Of a stretch of DNA of 34,043 nucleotides, positions 6,918 through 15,440 are shown piece after piece (positions within the stretch are counted from its first letter, which is position 1; each line of letters starts with the position of its first letter). A program made the position numbers and the translations under genes. The DNA comes from Lacticaseibacillus chiayiensis (GTDB lineage: Bacteria; Bacillota; Bacilli; Lactobacillales; Lactobacillaceae): NCBI RefSeq assembly GCF_004123795.1, contig NZ_MSSM01000041.1, forward strand, positions 1 to 34,043, given 5' to 3'. The notes under the pieces are model-generated. The model ran no database searches. It was not told where the DNA came from and saw only the letters and a list, made by a program, of their open reading frames with translations.

Positions 6918-8849
6918 ATGGATTTGTACAGTGAGCTGACGGCAAAATATCAAACGATTCCAGCCATTGCAACCGAGATTATCAATCTAGAGGCGATTTT
7001 GAACCTACCCAAGCCAACAGAAGCTTTCATGAGCGACATTCACGGGGAATATAATGCGTTTCAGCATGTTTTGCGCAACGGCAGTGGTAATGTCAAAAGC
7101 AAGATTCGCTCTTGCTTTCGTGATGAAATGACTGAGAAGACGCTGCAGCGCTTTGCTTTTTTGGTGTATTACCCGTCTGAGCGGTTGGCTGCCATTCATC
7201 AAGAGATGGATGGCGACGATCTGCAACAGTGGTATCTGACCACTTTTCGACGCTTGATTCGGTTATTGGCCTTTACGGCGACAAAGTATACGCGTTCGAA
7301 GGTTCGGAAGGCGATGGCGCCAGAGTTTGTTTATATTACCGAAGAGTTGCTGTATAACGACGCAGGAACGCAGGATAAGTTAGCCTATTACTGGCAGATT
7401 ATTCATAACCTGATTGTTTTGGAGCAGGCTGATGAATGGATTGAGGCGACCTGCCGAACGATTCAGCGGCTGACCGTTGACCATTTTCATATCGTCGGCG
7501 ATATTTATGATCGGGGACCAGCACCAGATCAGGTTGTTGAAAGTTTGATTCGGCGCGATCAACGACATTCCGTGGATATTCAATGGGGTAATCACGATAT
7601 TTTATGGATCGGCGGTGCTGCAGGCTCGGCGTTGTGTATTGCTAATCTTGTGCGCATTTCGGCGCGGTATAACAATCTGAGCATTCTGGAAGATGTCTAT
7701 GGGATCAATTTGCGGCACCTGGCGCGTTTGGCTGAGCAATATTATCAAGATAACCCAGCATTTTCACCGAAGTTGGGACGGTCGGATCGCCCGATTACGG
7801 AAGCGGAGCGCCTGCAGATTACCCAAATTCATCAAGCCATTGCCATGATTCAGTTTAAGCTTGAAGGTCCGACAATTAAACGGCGGCCCGAGTTTGAGAT
7901 GGACCACCGCCTACTGTTGGACAAACTCGCACCGGATTTTGCAACGATCGAACTTAATGGGCACACTTACCCGATTGAAAATGGCTGCTTCACCACGGTT
8001 GATCCGGCTGATCCTTATCGCCTATTGCCAGAGGAAAAGGAAGTCATTGATTCGCTGGTGGAGTCGTTTACGCATTCCGAAAAGCTGCATCGCCACATGG
8101 ATTTCCTGATTAATCGCGGCAGCATGTATTTACGCTACAATCGCAATCTCCTGTTGCATGGGTGCGTACCCGTGGACGAAGATGGTAATTTTATCGGCTT
8201 GACCATTAATGGCACCACTTATGCCGGCCGCCAATTGTTTGACATGCTGGAAGCAAATTTGCGCCTAGCATACAGTCAACCGAATGAAAAGGCTGATTTA
8301 GCGACCGATTTGCTATGGTATTTGTGGACCGGACCGAATTCACCGCTTTTTGGCAAGCACGACATGACAACGTTTGAGCGGTATTTTATTAAGGATCCCG
8401 CGACCCATGTTGAAGGCCGCAATCCTTATTATCACTTGCGCAAGGATCCGGACTTTATTAAGAAAATTTTGAAGGAATTCGTCCTCGATCCGGAAGTCGG
8501 GCACGTGATTAATGGCCATACACCGGTGAAAAAAGGCACTGATCCGATTATGGCGAATAACAAAATGATTGTCATTGATGGCGGTTTCTCCAAGCCTTAC
8601 CAAAATACGACCGGAATCGGCGGCTATACTTTGCTGGACAATTCATACGGGATGCAATTGGTGACCCACCAGCCGTTTACAACGAAGGCAGATGCCATTA
8701 CCAATCTGACCGATATTATTTCCACACGGCGGGTTGTTGAAACCGAAGCGCGCCGTCGCACTGTGGCAGAAACCGATATTGGAACCGCACTTCAAGCAGA
8801 AGTCGAAGTTTTAAAACGGCGGTTAGTAGAACTACGAAATGGGGATTAA
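6918..8849 (+). CDS. fbp: Fructose-1,6-bisphosphatase, class III
   Basis: 643-aa class III (Firmicutes-type) FBPase, hydrolysing fructose-1,6-bisphosphate to fructose-6-phosphate in gluconeogenesis. Metallophosphatase-like blocks are visible in order: S-D-I-H-G-E-Y, V-G-D-I-Y-D-R-G, W-G-N-H-D, I-N-G-H-T-P, and I-D-G-G-F-S-K, which carry the metal and phosphate ligands. Length fits the family (about 640 aa). The start ATG 6918 is chosen because GAAAGGAAG lies 8 nt upstream; the in-frame ATG at 6864 overlaps the promoter's -10 region and has no ribosome site. It is flanked by single genes and not in an evident operon. Confidence 0.93.
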   Translation: MDLYSELTAKYQTIPAIATEIINLEAILNLPKPTEAFMSDIHGEYNAFQHVLRNGSGNVKSKIRSCFRDEMTEKTLQRFAFLVYYPSERLAAIHQEMDGDDLQQWYLTTFRRLIRLLAFTATKYTRSKVRKAMAPEFVYITEELLYNDAGTQDKLAYYWQIIHNLIVLEQADEWIEATCRTIQRLTVDHFHIVGDIYDRGPAPDQVVESLIRRDQRHSVDIQWGNHDILWIGGAAGSALCIANLVRISARYNNLSILEDVYGINLRHLARLAEQYYQDNPAFSPKLGRSDRPITEAERLQITQIHQAIAMIQFKLEGPTIKRRPEFEMDHRLLLDKLAPDFATIELNGHTYPIENGCFTTVDPADPYRLLPEEKEVIDSLVESFTHSEKLHRHMDFLINRGSMYLRYNRNLLLHGCVPVDEDGNFIGLTINGTTYAGRQLFDMLEANLRLAYSQPNEKADLATDLLWYLWTGPNSPLFGKHDMTTFERYFIKDPATHVEGRNPYYHLRKDPDFIKKILKEFVLDPEVGHVINGHTPVKKGTDPIMANNKMIVIDGGFSKPYQNTTGIGGYTLLDNSYGMQLVTHQPFTTKADAITNLTDIISTRRVVETEARRRTVAETDIGTALQAEVEVLKRRLVELRNGD

Positions 8850-8906
8850 ATAAATCTCGTTGACCGGCTCAGAAATCGCACAGGCTAGCACGCTTAACAA
8901 TCGCGT

Positions 8907-8935
8907 TTGTCAACAAGTTACTTTTCCCGTATATT
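8907..8935 (+). promoter_or_regulatory. Promoter of the YitT-type gene
   Basis: TTGTCA (8907-8912), 17 nt, TATATT (8930-8935), 48 nt before the start codon. Confidence 0.65.
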
Positions 8936-8983
8936 ATTAATATGATAAGAAACGACTGAAAAGCAAATGGAAAGGGTGGCTTG

Positions 8984-9814
8984 ATGCAAAAAACGATGCG
9001 GCATCCTGTGTTGAAATGGTTGTGGATCATGTTTGCGCTTGCGCTGATTGCGGTGAGCATCAATATGTTTTATGCGCCGCACGCGGTCGCAGCAGGCGGA
9101 GCAACCGGTATTGCCATTCTGGTGCAGGAGGTGGCCGGTATTCAGGTGGGGATCACCACCATGGCTGTCAATTTGTGTATGTTGGTGTTAGCGTGGATCT
9201 TCCTTGATCGCAACACCCTCAAGCGAATTCTATTTGGCAGTTTTATGTTGCCGTTGCTGCTGTGGCTTACGCCGGAGATCAACTTGGTGACCGATCGCTT
9301 ACTGGCCATCATTGTCGGCAGTGTTGTTTTCGCGTTCGGCGTCGGGTTGCTTTACCAAATGGATGCTTCAAGCGGCGGAACCACAGTGCCACCGTTGATT
9401 TTTAAAAAATACTTCGGCCTAAAACCGTCGTTGACGTTGTTATTTACCGATATTGTGGTGTCATTGTTTAACATCCCGGTTTCCGGCGTTGAAGCGTTTA
9501 TCTTGGCAGTATTTGCCCTGACCATTACGAGTCTCGTCATGAACTATGTCGAGACCGGTTTTGATCGTAAAAAGGTGGTCTATGTCATGAGCGACCAACT
9601 GCCGCTGATCAAACAGCAGATTCGGGATGAAACATCCCATGGTCTAACCGTGCAACAAGTTGTCGGCGGCTTTTCCGATGAGACTAAGGAAATGCTGATG
9701 GTGGTGGTCGAGCAAAGCAACTTTAGGCAACTGATTGAATTGGTTCATGCAGTTGATCCTAGTGCATTTATTTTGACCGTTGCTGCCACCGAAGTACACG
9801 GCGGCAGTATCTGA
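8984..9814 (+). CDS. YitT/DUF161 membrane protein with C-terminal DUF2179
   Basis: 276 aa. About five to six membrane helices fill residues 8-190 (first helix near W-L-W-I-M-F-A), with the glycine-rich A-A-G-G-A-T-G-I-A motif and D-A-S-S-G-G-T-T typical of the YitT family. A soluble C-terminal DUF2179 domain begins near V-Y-V-M-S-D-Q. The substrate of the family is not established. ATG 8984 is preferred over TTG 8981, which would sit only one base from the AAAGGGTGG ribosome site. The gene has its own promoter and terminator. Confidence 0.85.
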   Translation: MQKTMRHPVLKWLWIMFALALIAVSINMFYAPHAVAAGGATGIAILVQEVAGIQVGITTMAVNLCMLVLAWIFLDRNTLKRILFGSFMLPLLLWLTPEINLVTDRLLAIIVGSVVFAFGVGLLYQMDASSGGTTVPPLIFKKYFGLKPSLTLLFTDIVVSLFNIPVSGVEAFILAVFALTITSLVMNYVETGFDRKKVVYVMSDQLPLIKQQIRDETSHGLTVQQVVGGFSDETKEMLMVVVEQSNFRQLIELVHAVDPSAFILTVAATEVHGGSI

Positions 9815-9850
9815 GCAAGCGGCTTATACGCACAATATCAACGCGAATGG

Positions 9851-9891
9851 AACTCCCGGAGACAGACTCACTTGGCCTCGGGGAGTTTTTT
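9851..9891 (+). terminator. Terminator of the YitT-type gene
   Basis: AACTCCCGGAG arm pairs with the CTCGGGGAGTT arm, followed by a T-run ending at 9891. Confidence 0.85.
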
Positions 9892-10077
9892 CGTGGATAA
9901 ATCACGACGACTTTTGTCTGTATCAAGCACACACCTGTACATGAAGAACAACGGTCATTAGTCAATGCCCATAACCAATTTTTGAAAATTTTTCTTTTAT
10001 AATATGGTGTAATAAAGTGTAAATGGCTTAATGGCGAGTATTATTTTGATTATAAATAACAAAATCACTTTCAAAAG

Positions 10078-10119
10078 GTAAACAGATTTGTTTACGCACG
10101 ATATTAATTTGTGCATAAT
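10078..10119 (+). promoter_or_regulatory. Promoter and palindrome before the sortase-like gene
   Basis: TTTACG (10091-10096), 17 nt, CATAAT (10114-10119). A perfect inverted repeat GTAAACA (10078-10084) / TGTTTAC (10089-10095) overlaps the -35 box and looks like an operator. A second palindrome, AGAGATGGCCATCTCT, sits in the leader at about 10129-10144. Further upstream TGTAAT and TGTAAA (10008-10023) resemble a WalR box but with a 4-nt instead of a 5-nt spacer. The rest of 9892-10197 holds no gene. Confidence 0.5.
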
Positions 10120-10197
10120 CTAAAACAAGAGATGGCCATCTCTAAAAAAGAATTTATGTGGTAAGTCAGTTTCACAATATGGACTGGGGGAGTCTAT

Positions 10198-11574
10198 ATG
10201 TTACGCAAGAGTTTGTTTACTTTCGCTCTTGTGGCAGGCGGACTAGTGGCAACATCAGCTGTCGGCTATCACATGCAGCATCAAGATGTGGCCGGATCGC
10301 GTATCACAACAAGGGAGAAAGCTAATGTTGTAAGTGCTTCAAGCGATTTGCTCAGTGCAAAGCTGGCAGGATTGTCTGTTGGACAGTCAGATACGCTGGC
10401 TCACGGAGCAAGTGGTTCGGGTGTTACAACGAGTCAAACGGCGTCTCAGACACAAATTAAGACGACACCGCAATATCATGTATCCTTTGTTAAAAACGCA
10501 CCGGTAAGTTCACTCAAATATTTTGGTTTACAGGTTTCAAATTCAGCGGCGGAAAAAACCGAGGCTAAGACAACAGCAGTTAAAACAGCTGCTGTTACTG
10601 CCAAAGCAAGTACAACAACCGTCACTGGCAAGGCAACGGCATCGATCGTAGCTGTCGTTAAAACCGCGACTGTCAAACAAACAGCTGCTTCAGCGACCAA
10701 GCAGCCTGCTGCAACTTCAACGCAGGTTTCAAGTGCGCCTGCAGCTCCAGCCAAGGAAAGTACCTCGGCACCGGCCGCAAGTACGACAACAACTGCTACG
10801 AAAGCTCCAGCAACGGCCGCAAAAGTATCAACGCCAACCGCAACAAGCTCATCGATAAAGGTTGATTTGCTCAACAGCACAGCGGCATTACAACCGGCTA
10901 ATCAATCCGTTGCCCATCCAAGCTGGTCGGTCGCTTCAGGCGTCGTTGCTAGCCAACCAGCCGCATCAACAGCGGTTAAGGCCTCGACACCAGCACCGGC
11001 AGCTTCGACGGCTCCAGTTGCTTCTACACCAACGCCAATCGCTAAACCAGCTGCCACGCCATCGGCAACGCAAGCCTCCGCACCGGCACCGGTTCAACAG
11101 GCAAAACCAGCACCAGCACCTACACCCGTCGTTACACCGGCGCAACCAGTTAAACCGCAAGTTCAGCCCGCACCAACTTATGCGAGTCGGGTCTTGATGT
11201 TTGCTGGGGTCACCGTACCGTATATCATTGGTAACGAGAGCATGGATGCTGCACCGGCCAATGGCGCTGCTACTTGGGGCGGTCAAGCTAACTACAGCAA
11301 TAACAGCGGCGAAAATACGCACTTTATCGGTCATAACCCAGGAGCGTTTGCCGCCATGCTGTCATTAGGCATCGGTTCGCCAATCACTGTGACGGATGCA
11401 GCCGGCCAAGCCCGCACGTATCACGTTTATCGCTTAGCAACTGTTAATCCGAACGCCGTCACCGCTGATGGTCAGGATTTGTGGAATGACATCACCGGTA
11501 CAGGCGGTGGCCAACGCATCACCTTACAAACATGTGTCGGTGACTACTGGCGCTTGATTGCTTTTGCCCGTTAA
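10198..11574 (+). CDS. Surface protein: long Ala/Thr/Pro linker with C-terminal sortase-like domain
   Basis: 458 aa. Residues 1-25 form a signal peptide or membrane anchor (R-K-S-L-F-T-F-A-L-V). Residues about 60-325 are low-complexity, rich in Ala, Thr, Ser, Lys and then Pro, as in wall-spanning linkers. The last 130 residues look like a sortase fold: I-G-H at 377-379 (as in the A-G-H of sortase A), T-L-Q-T-C at 442-446 (the TLxTC active-site motif) and Arg-452 in Y-W-R. So His-379, Cys-446 and Arg-452 form a plausible catalytic triad, though Arg is only 6 residues after Cys (13 in S. aureus SrtA). Start ATG 10198 has a TGGGGGAG site. It is monocistronic, with no pilin or LPXTG substrate gene beside it, so it might act as a housekeeping transpeptidase or a catalytically repurposed wall protein. 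Confidence 0.7.
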   Translation: MLRKSLFTFALVAGGLVATSAVGYHMQHQDVAGSRITTREKANVVSASSDLLSAKLAGLSVGQSDTLAHGASGSGVTTSQTASQTQIKTTPQYHVSFVKNAPVSSLKYFGLQVSNSAAEKTEAKTTAVKTAAVTAKASTTTVTGKATASIVAVVKTATVKQTAASATKQPAATSTQVSSAPAAPAKESTSAPAASTTTTATKAPATAAKVSTPTATSSSIKVDLLNSTAALQPANQSVAHPSWSVASGVVASQPAASTAVKASTPAPAASTAPVASTPTPIAKPAATPSATQASAPAPVQQAKPAPAPTPVVTPAQPVKPQVQPAPTYASRVLMFAGVTVPYIIGNESMDAAPANGAATWGGQANYSNNSGENTHFIGHNPGAFAAMLSLGIGSPITVTDAAGQARTYHVYRLATVNPNAVTADGQDLWNDITGTGGGQRITLQTCVGDYWRLIAFAR

Positions 11575-11664
11575 TCAAAAAGGCAAAGCATCAGCACAAC
11601 ATCACAAGGTGGAAAAGTTATTTTAAGCTTTCATCAGCAGAAAGATCGCGATACTCATGAATTG

Positions 11665-11704
11665 AAAAAGCAGTCGTCAAGTCAGAAACTTGACGGCTGC
11701 TTTT
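11665..11704 (+). terminator. Terminator of the sortase-like gene
   Basis: AAAAGCAGTCGTCAAGT pairs with ACTTGACGGCTGCTTTT around a 5-nt loop. Confidence 0.9.
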
Positions 11705-11710
11705 ATTTTG

Positions 11711-11754
11711 GTGAGCGTGATCTGGCGCGGTTAGGAGCCGGAGAACGCGTTATG
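11711..11754 (+). repeat. Element Y, copy b (short form)
   Basis: GCGT (11715-11718), GA, TCTGGC (11721-11726), loop, GCCGGA (11737-11742), GA, ACGC (11745-11748): the same plan as the other copies, with a different but still complementary inner stem. It starts 6 nt after the terminator T-run. Confidence 0.7.
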
Positions 11755-11779
11755 GTGAATCTACAATTCCCAAACTCAG

Positions 11780-12811
11780 CTAATTAACCGGCACATCCAC
11801 AATCCAGCCTTCCGGAGCCGGGACATCCCCAAACTGTATGCCAGTTAGCTCATCATAAATTTTCTTGGTGTAAGGGCCGACTTCAGTTTCGGAATAAAAG
11901 ACATGCTCATGACCATGATACGTGATGCTGGCAATCGGTGTAATGACTGCAGCAGTGCCACACGCCCCGGCTTCACCAAATTGATCTAAGTCCGTAATGG
12001 CGATCTTGGTTTCCTCGGTTTTCATGCCAAATCGGTCATGCGCCAGTGTCAAAATGGAATACTTCGTGATACTTGGCAGGATTGAAGGAGATTTCGGCGT
12101 TTTCAAGGTTTTGCCATCTTTTGAAATGCCAAAAAAGTTAGCCGAACCGACTTCTTCGATATACTTATGCTCAATTGGATCCAGATAGATTGCGTCGCCA
12201 TAGCCGTGTTCATGCGCAAACTTGCCGGCTTGTAAAGAGGCAGCATAGTTACCGCCGACCTTAGCCTGACCAGTGCCATAATGGGCAGCGCGATCGTGTT
12301 GATCAGCCACAATAAACTTGGTTGGCACCATGCCGCCTTTAAAGTAAGGGCCTACTGGCATGGCAAAAACATCAAAAATGTATTCTTTTGCTGGTGCGAC
12401 GCCGATATTGGGACCAACCCCAATGAGCATTGGCCGCAAGTAAAGCGTGGCGCCGGTCCCATATGGCGGAACGTACTCATGATTAGCAGCCACAACCTGT
12501 TTGACCGCGTTCACGAACCGGTCTTCGGGGAAAGGTGGCATCAACAATTTTTCTGCCGAGTTATGTAACCGATGGGCATTTTGATCCGGCCGGAAAAGTT
12601 GGATTTTTCCGGACTTGGTACGGTAAGCTTTGAGCCCTTCAAAGGCGCCTTGACCATAATGCAGAATCGGGGAACCTTCGTTCAAAGTTAAATTCGGATC
12701 CGTTGACAAGGTGCCTTCATCCCAAGCACCGTCTTTCCAGTGCGCAACGTACCGATAAGGCAATTGCATGTAATCAAATCCTAGGTTGTTCCAATCAATA
12801 TCGACGCTCAT
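11780..12811 (-). CDS. bcaT: Branched-chain amino acid aminotransferase
   Basis: 343-aa fold-type IV PLP enzyme that interconverts Leu/Ile/Val and their 2-oxo acids using glutamate. Family signs are the entry motif H-Y-G-Q-G-A-F-E-G, the substrate-loop Y-L-R-P, the PLP-lysine motif G-Q-A-K-V-G-G-N-Y-A, the E-V-G-S-A-N-F-F segment, and G-T-A-A-V-I-T-P near the end (phosphate binding). The start at 12811 (M-S-V-D-I-D-W) has GGAGGG 6 nt upstream; the longer frame from 12874 has no ribosome site. Also called ilvE in other genomes. In lactobacilli this enzyme drives amino-acid breakdown to flavour compounds and can supply BCAAs. It is monocistronic and divergent from the glycogen operon. Confidence 0.93.
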   Translation of the reverse strand: MSVDIDWNNLGFDYMQLPYRYVAHWKDGAWDEGTLSTDPNLTLNEGSPILHYGQGAFEGLKAYRTKSGKIQLFRPDQNAHRLHNSAEKLLMPPFPEDRFVNAVKQVVAANHEYVPPYGTGATLYLRPMLIGVGPNIGVAPAKEYIFDVFAMPVGPYFKGGMVPTKFIVADQHDRAAHYGTGQAKVGGNYAASLQAGKFAHEHGYGDAIYLDPIEHKYIEEVGSANFFGISKDGKTLKTPKSPSILPSITKYSILTLAHDRFGMKTEETKIAITDLDQFGEAGACGTAAVITPIASITYHGHEHVFYSETEVGPYTKKIYDELTGIQFGDVPAPEGWIVDVPVN

Positions 12812-12902
12812 CGTCATCCCTCCAGTGGTTGGGTGCTTTACTAAGGCATTAAATTGGGTCGATGTGGCTAACATTGCGATTCCATTAAATAATATAGCTT
12901 CT

Positions 12903-12931
12903 ATCTTAGATGATTCTCACAAATAACTCAA
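12903..12931 (-). promoter_or_regulatory. Promoter of bcaT
   Basis: On the minus strand TTGAGT (12931-12926), 17 nt, TAAGAT (12908-12903). A leader of about 85 nt follows. No CodY box was recognised. Confidence 0.5.
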
Positions 12932-12963
12932 CCAAAAAAATTGTAATTACTGTTAATATCTCC

Positions 12964-12977
12964 CGTAAGCGGTTACA
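12964..12977 (+). promoter_or_regulatory. cre site (CcpA) upstream of the glg operon
   Basis: CGTAAGCGGTTACA matches the TGWAANCGNTNWCA consensus at 13 of 14 positions. A TACAAT hexamer (12974-12979) overlaps its right half and may be the -10 box of the operon, which would make CcpA binding repressive (catabolite repression of glycogen synthesis). The -35 is poor (TGTTAA at 12951). From here to glgB a 285-nt leader with no gene is present, whose last 123 nt are element Y copy c. Confidence 0.65.
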
Positions 12978-13139
12978 ATTAGACGCGTAAGGGGATTATA
13001 TTCCCTTTGGCCGGTGCTAATCGTTTTATTTATAAAAGTGTTTAGGTGAGCGTTTCTTGAGCCTTTTGATGTTCTTGCTGTTACACTTGGGGCGATAGGG
13101 AATATTCGCGATACGTGATGTAGGTGAAGCAAGCCAAAG

Positions 13140-13262
13140 CATAACGCGTTCACCGGCGCAGAAACCTGCGTGTAAGAACCTCGGTCGCAATGGCCTAAGC
13201 CCGGGCCATCACGCCCAAGGCCGCTTACACTCCGGTTTCTAAGCGCGCTGGTTCACGCTCAC
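13140..13262 (-). repeat. Element Y, copy c (long form), abutting the glgB ribosome site
   Basis: Read on the minus strand it aligns with copy d (24168-24265) almost base by base: GTGAGCGTGA start, then a stem, TTAGAAAC, GGAGTGTAAG and GGGCGTGATGGCC; return arms CTTACACGCAGGTTTCT and GAACGCGTTATG. It has a 24-nt insertion in the apical part relative to d. The GCGT-GA-ACC / GGT-GA-ACGC core with tandem G-A pairs is intact. The element ends at 13262, a few bases before the GGGGGA site of glgB. Confidence 0.75.
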
Positions 13263-13280
13263 GTGATTGGGGGAATGATC

Positions 13281-15314
13281 ATGATCCAAGGATTAAAAGA
13301 TTGGTTATATCTTTTCAACACAGGACAGGATTTTCAAAGTTACAACCGGTTTGGTGCCCATGAAGTTGAACCTGGTAAATGGTCATTTCTGGTTTGGGCG
13401 CCGCACGCCAAGCAGGTCCAAGTCGTCGGCGATTTCAACGATTGGCAAGGCAGCCCACTCACACTACAAGAGCAAACTGGTTGTTGGTATGGTGAGTTAC
13501 CTGCCCAGAAGCATCAGTTATACAAGTATCAGATCGTTGGTTCGGACGGTGCGACCCACGAAAAGATTGATCCTTATGGCTTCGGCTTTGAACACAAACC
13601 CGGCAGTGCCGCGCGTCTGGTCGATGTTCCCCGAATCACTTGGCATGACGATGCCTGGCTGACCAGACGCAGCAAGTGGCGGCCGTATGACGAACCCCTG
13701 ACGATTTACGAAGTGCACCTCGGCTCGTTCATTCGCGACACCAACGCCGGCCCGGACGGTGGGTACATGACTTATCAAGACGCCATCGATAAGTTGATCC
13801 CGTACGTCAAAAATTTAGGTTATACCCACATTGAATTTCTGCCCTTAATGGAACATCCACTCGACGCGTCGTGGGGTTATCAGCTGATGGGCTACTTTGC
13901 CCCGACAAGTCGTTTCGGAGATCCTGAAGACTTTCTGCGTTTTGTCGATGCCGCACATGAAGCCGGGCTTGGTATCATCATGGACTGGGTGCCGGGGCAT
14001 TTTATCAAAAATACCGATATGCTGGCACAGTTTGACGGGACGCCTACTTTTGAATATACCGACCCGCACCGCGCTGAAAATGTTCGGTGGGGCACGTGGA
14101 ACTTCGATTTAGGCAAGGCGCAGGTTCAAAGTTTCTTAATTTCCAGCGCCATGTATTGGTTGGACCACTGTCATCTCGATGGCCTGCGGGTTGATGCCGT
14201 CTCCAACATGCTGTACATGGATTATGACGCTGGCAAGGAAAATGACCGCAACCAATTCGGCGGCCGCGACAACCTCGAAGGCATTGCCTTTTTGAAACGC
14301 CTGAACACCAAAATATTTGCCAAGCATCCCGATGTGCTTATGATGGCCGAAGAAAGCTCGGCATATCCGAAGGTGTCAGCGCCGATCAACACGGGTGGCC
14401 TGGGCTTCAATTACAAGTGGAACATGGGCTGGATGAACGATACGCTCAAGTTCTTTGAAGAAGATCCGGTTTATCGTCACAGTGATATGAATTTATTGAC
14501 GTTCTCATTCATGTATATGTACAACGAACAATTCGTCTTACCGTTTTCCCACGACGAGGTGGTGCATGGCAAAAAGAGCCTGATGCACAAAATGCCAGGC
14601 GACCGATACAATCAATTCGCCAACCTCCGCACCATGTACGTCTGGCAAACGACATTTCCCGGAAAAAAGCTATTATTCATGGGCAGCGAATGGGGGCAGT
14701 TCCTCGAATGGCGCGACTGGAGCGAGCTTGAGTGGGTAGACTTGAAGGATCCGATGAATAAGAAAATGCAAGGGTTCACGAAGACGCTCAATCATTTATA
14801 CACCGCCCGCCCAAGCCTTTGGCAACAAGATCACCAACCGTCCGGCATTAAGATCACCATGGCCGACGAACCCGATGTCATGAGCTACATTCGCTATGGT
14901 AAACAACCAGACGATTTCACGGTGGTCGCAATGAATTTTGTGCCAGTCCAAAAAGACCACTTCAAGATCCCGGTACCAAGACTAGGAACGTACACCGTGC
15001 TATTGAACACGGAAAACATCGACTTCGGGGGCACATGGACCAAGTGGCAGGCAACACTAACGGCAAAAGAAGGCAACACCCACGGCGAACCGGCTTGGCT
15101 CGACGTCATCTTACCAGCCATGGGCGCCTTAATCATTGCACCAAAAAAACTGACACCATTGCCCAAGCCACCAAAGCAACAACGTAAGCAACAACCAGCA
15201 ATCTCCGGCAGCCCGTCACCCAAAGCCATCGCCACCCAAAAACGCCAAGCGATCAGTCACCACAAAGATTGGGAACAACACCAGCGCGGGCACAGCCGCC
15301 AACAACGTCGCTAA
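13281..15314 (+). CDS. glgB: 1,4-alpha-glucan (glycogen) branching enzyme
   Basis: 677-aa GH13 branching enzyme that cuts alpha-1,4 glucan and rejoins it by alpha-1,6 bonds. An N-terminal CBM48 domain (F-L-V-W-A-P-H-A and G-D-F-N-D-W) precedes the catalytic barrel with D-W-V-P-G-H-F (region I, about 235), D-G-L-R-V-D-A-V (II, nucleophile Asp about 305), A-E-E-S-S (III, Glu about 357) and F-S-H-D-E-V-V-H (IV). Start ATG 13281 has GGGGGA 6 nt upstream; ATG 13275 and GTG 13263 are worse. The last ~55 residues, after the normal end of the family near I-I-A-P-K-K-L, are a Pro/Gln/Lys/Arg/His-rich basic tail. First gene of the glycogen operon, behind a cre site and element Y. Confidence 0.95.
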   Translation: MIQGLKDWLYLFNTGQDFQSYNRFGAHEVEPGKWSFLVWAPHAKQVQVVGDFNDWQGSPLTLQEQTGCWYGELPAQKHQLYKYQIVGSDGATHEKIDPYGFGFEHKPGSAARLVDVPRITWHDDAWLTRRSKWRPYDEPLTIYEVHLGSFIRDTNAGPDGGYMTYQDAIDKLIPYVKNLGYTHIEFLPLMEHPLDASWGYQLMGYFAPTSRFGDPEDFLRFVDAAHEAGLGIIMDWVPGHFIKNTDMLAQFDGTPTFEYTDPHRAENVRWGTWNFDLGKAQVQSFLISSAMYWLDHCHLDGLRVDAVSNMLYMDYDAGKENDRNQFGGRDNLEGIAFLKRLNTKIFAKHPDVLMMAEESSAYPKVSAPINTGGLGFNYKWNMGWMNDTLKFFEEDPVYRHSDMNLLTFSFMYMYNEQFVLPFSHDEVVHGKKSLMHKMPGDRYNQFANLRTMYVWQTTFPGKKLLFMGSEWGQFLEWRDWSELEWVDLKDPMNKKMQGFTKTLNHLYTARPSLWQQDHQPSGIKITMADEPDVMSYIRYGKQPDDFTVVAMNFVPVQKDHFKIPVPRLGTYTVLLNTENIDFGGTWTKWQATLTAKEGNTHGEPAWLDVILPAMGALIIAPKKLTPLPKPPKQQRKQQPAISGSPSPKAIATQKRQAISHHKDWEQHQRGHSRQQRR

Positions 15315-15383
15315 GCGTGAAGAAAGACGATATTTTATAAGGAGTCCTTATGATCGTTGCGCGTGGCTATGGGTGAAAACTGT

Positions 15384-15413
15384 TTGACATTAAAAAGATA
15401 TGTGTGTGATAGG
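15384..15413 (+). promoter_or_regulatory. Candidate internal promoter for glgC
   Basis: A perfect TTGACA (15384-15389), then 18 nt to GATAGG (15408-15413), a weak -10 helped by an upstream TG. Transcription would start about 20 nt before element X copy 1, so the element would be the 5' leader of a glgCDAP transcript. Upstream, a 15-nt palindrome ATAAGGA-G-TCCTTAT (15337-15351) contains a ribosome-site sequence ahead of an 8-codon frame at 15350. Confidence 0.4.
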
Positions 15414-15440
15414 ATTCTGCGCTTAGAGTCGTTTTAATGA

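Noticed and set aside
10008-10023. WalR-like pair TGTAAT / TGTAAA upstream of the sortase-like gene
   Set aside because: Spacer is 4 nt instead of 5 and the site is about 70 nt above the -35; kept only as a remark.
10476-11334. Frames on both strands over the sortase-like gene
   Set aside because: Caused by the Ala/Thr/Pro codon repetition of the linker; no domains or start signals.
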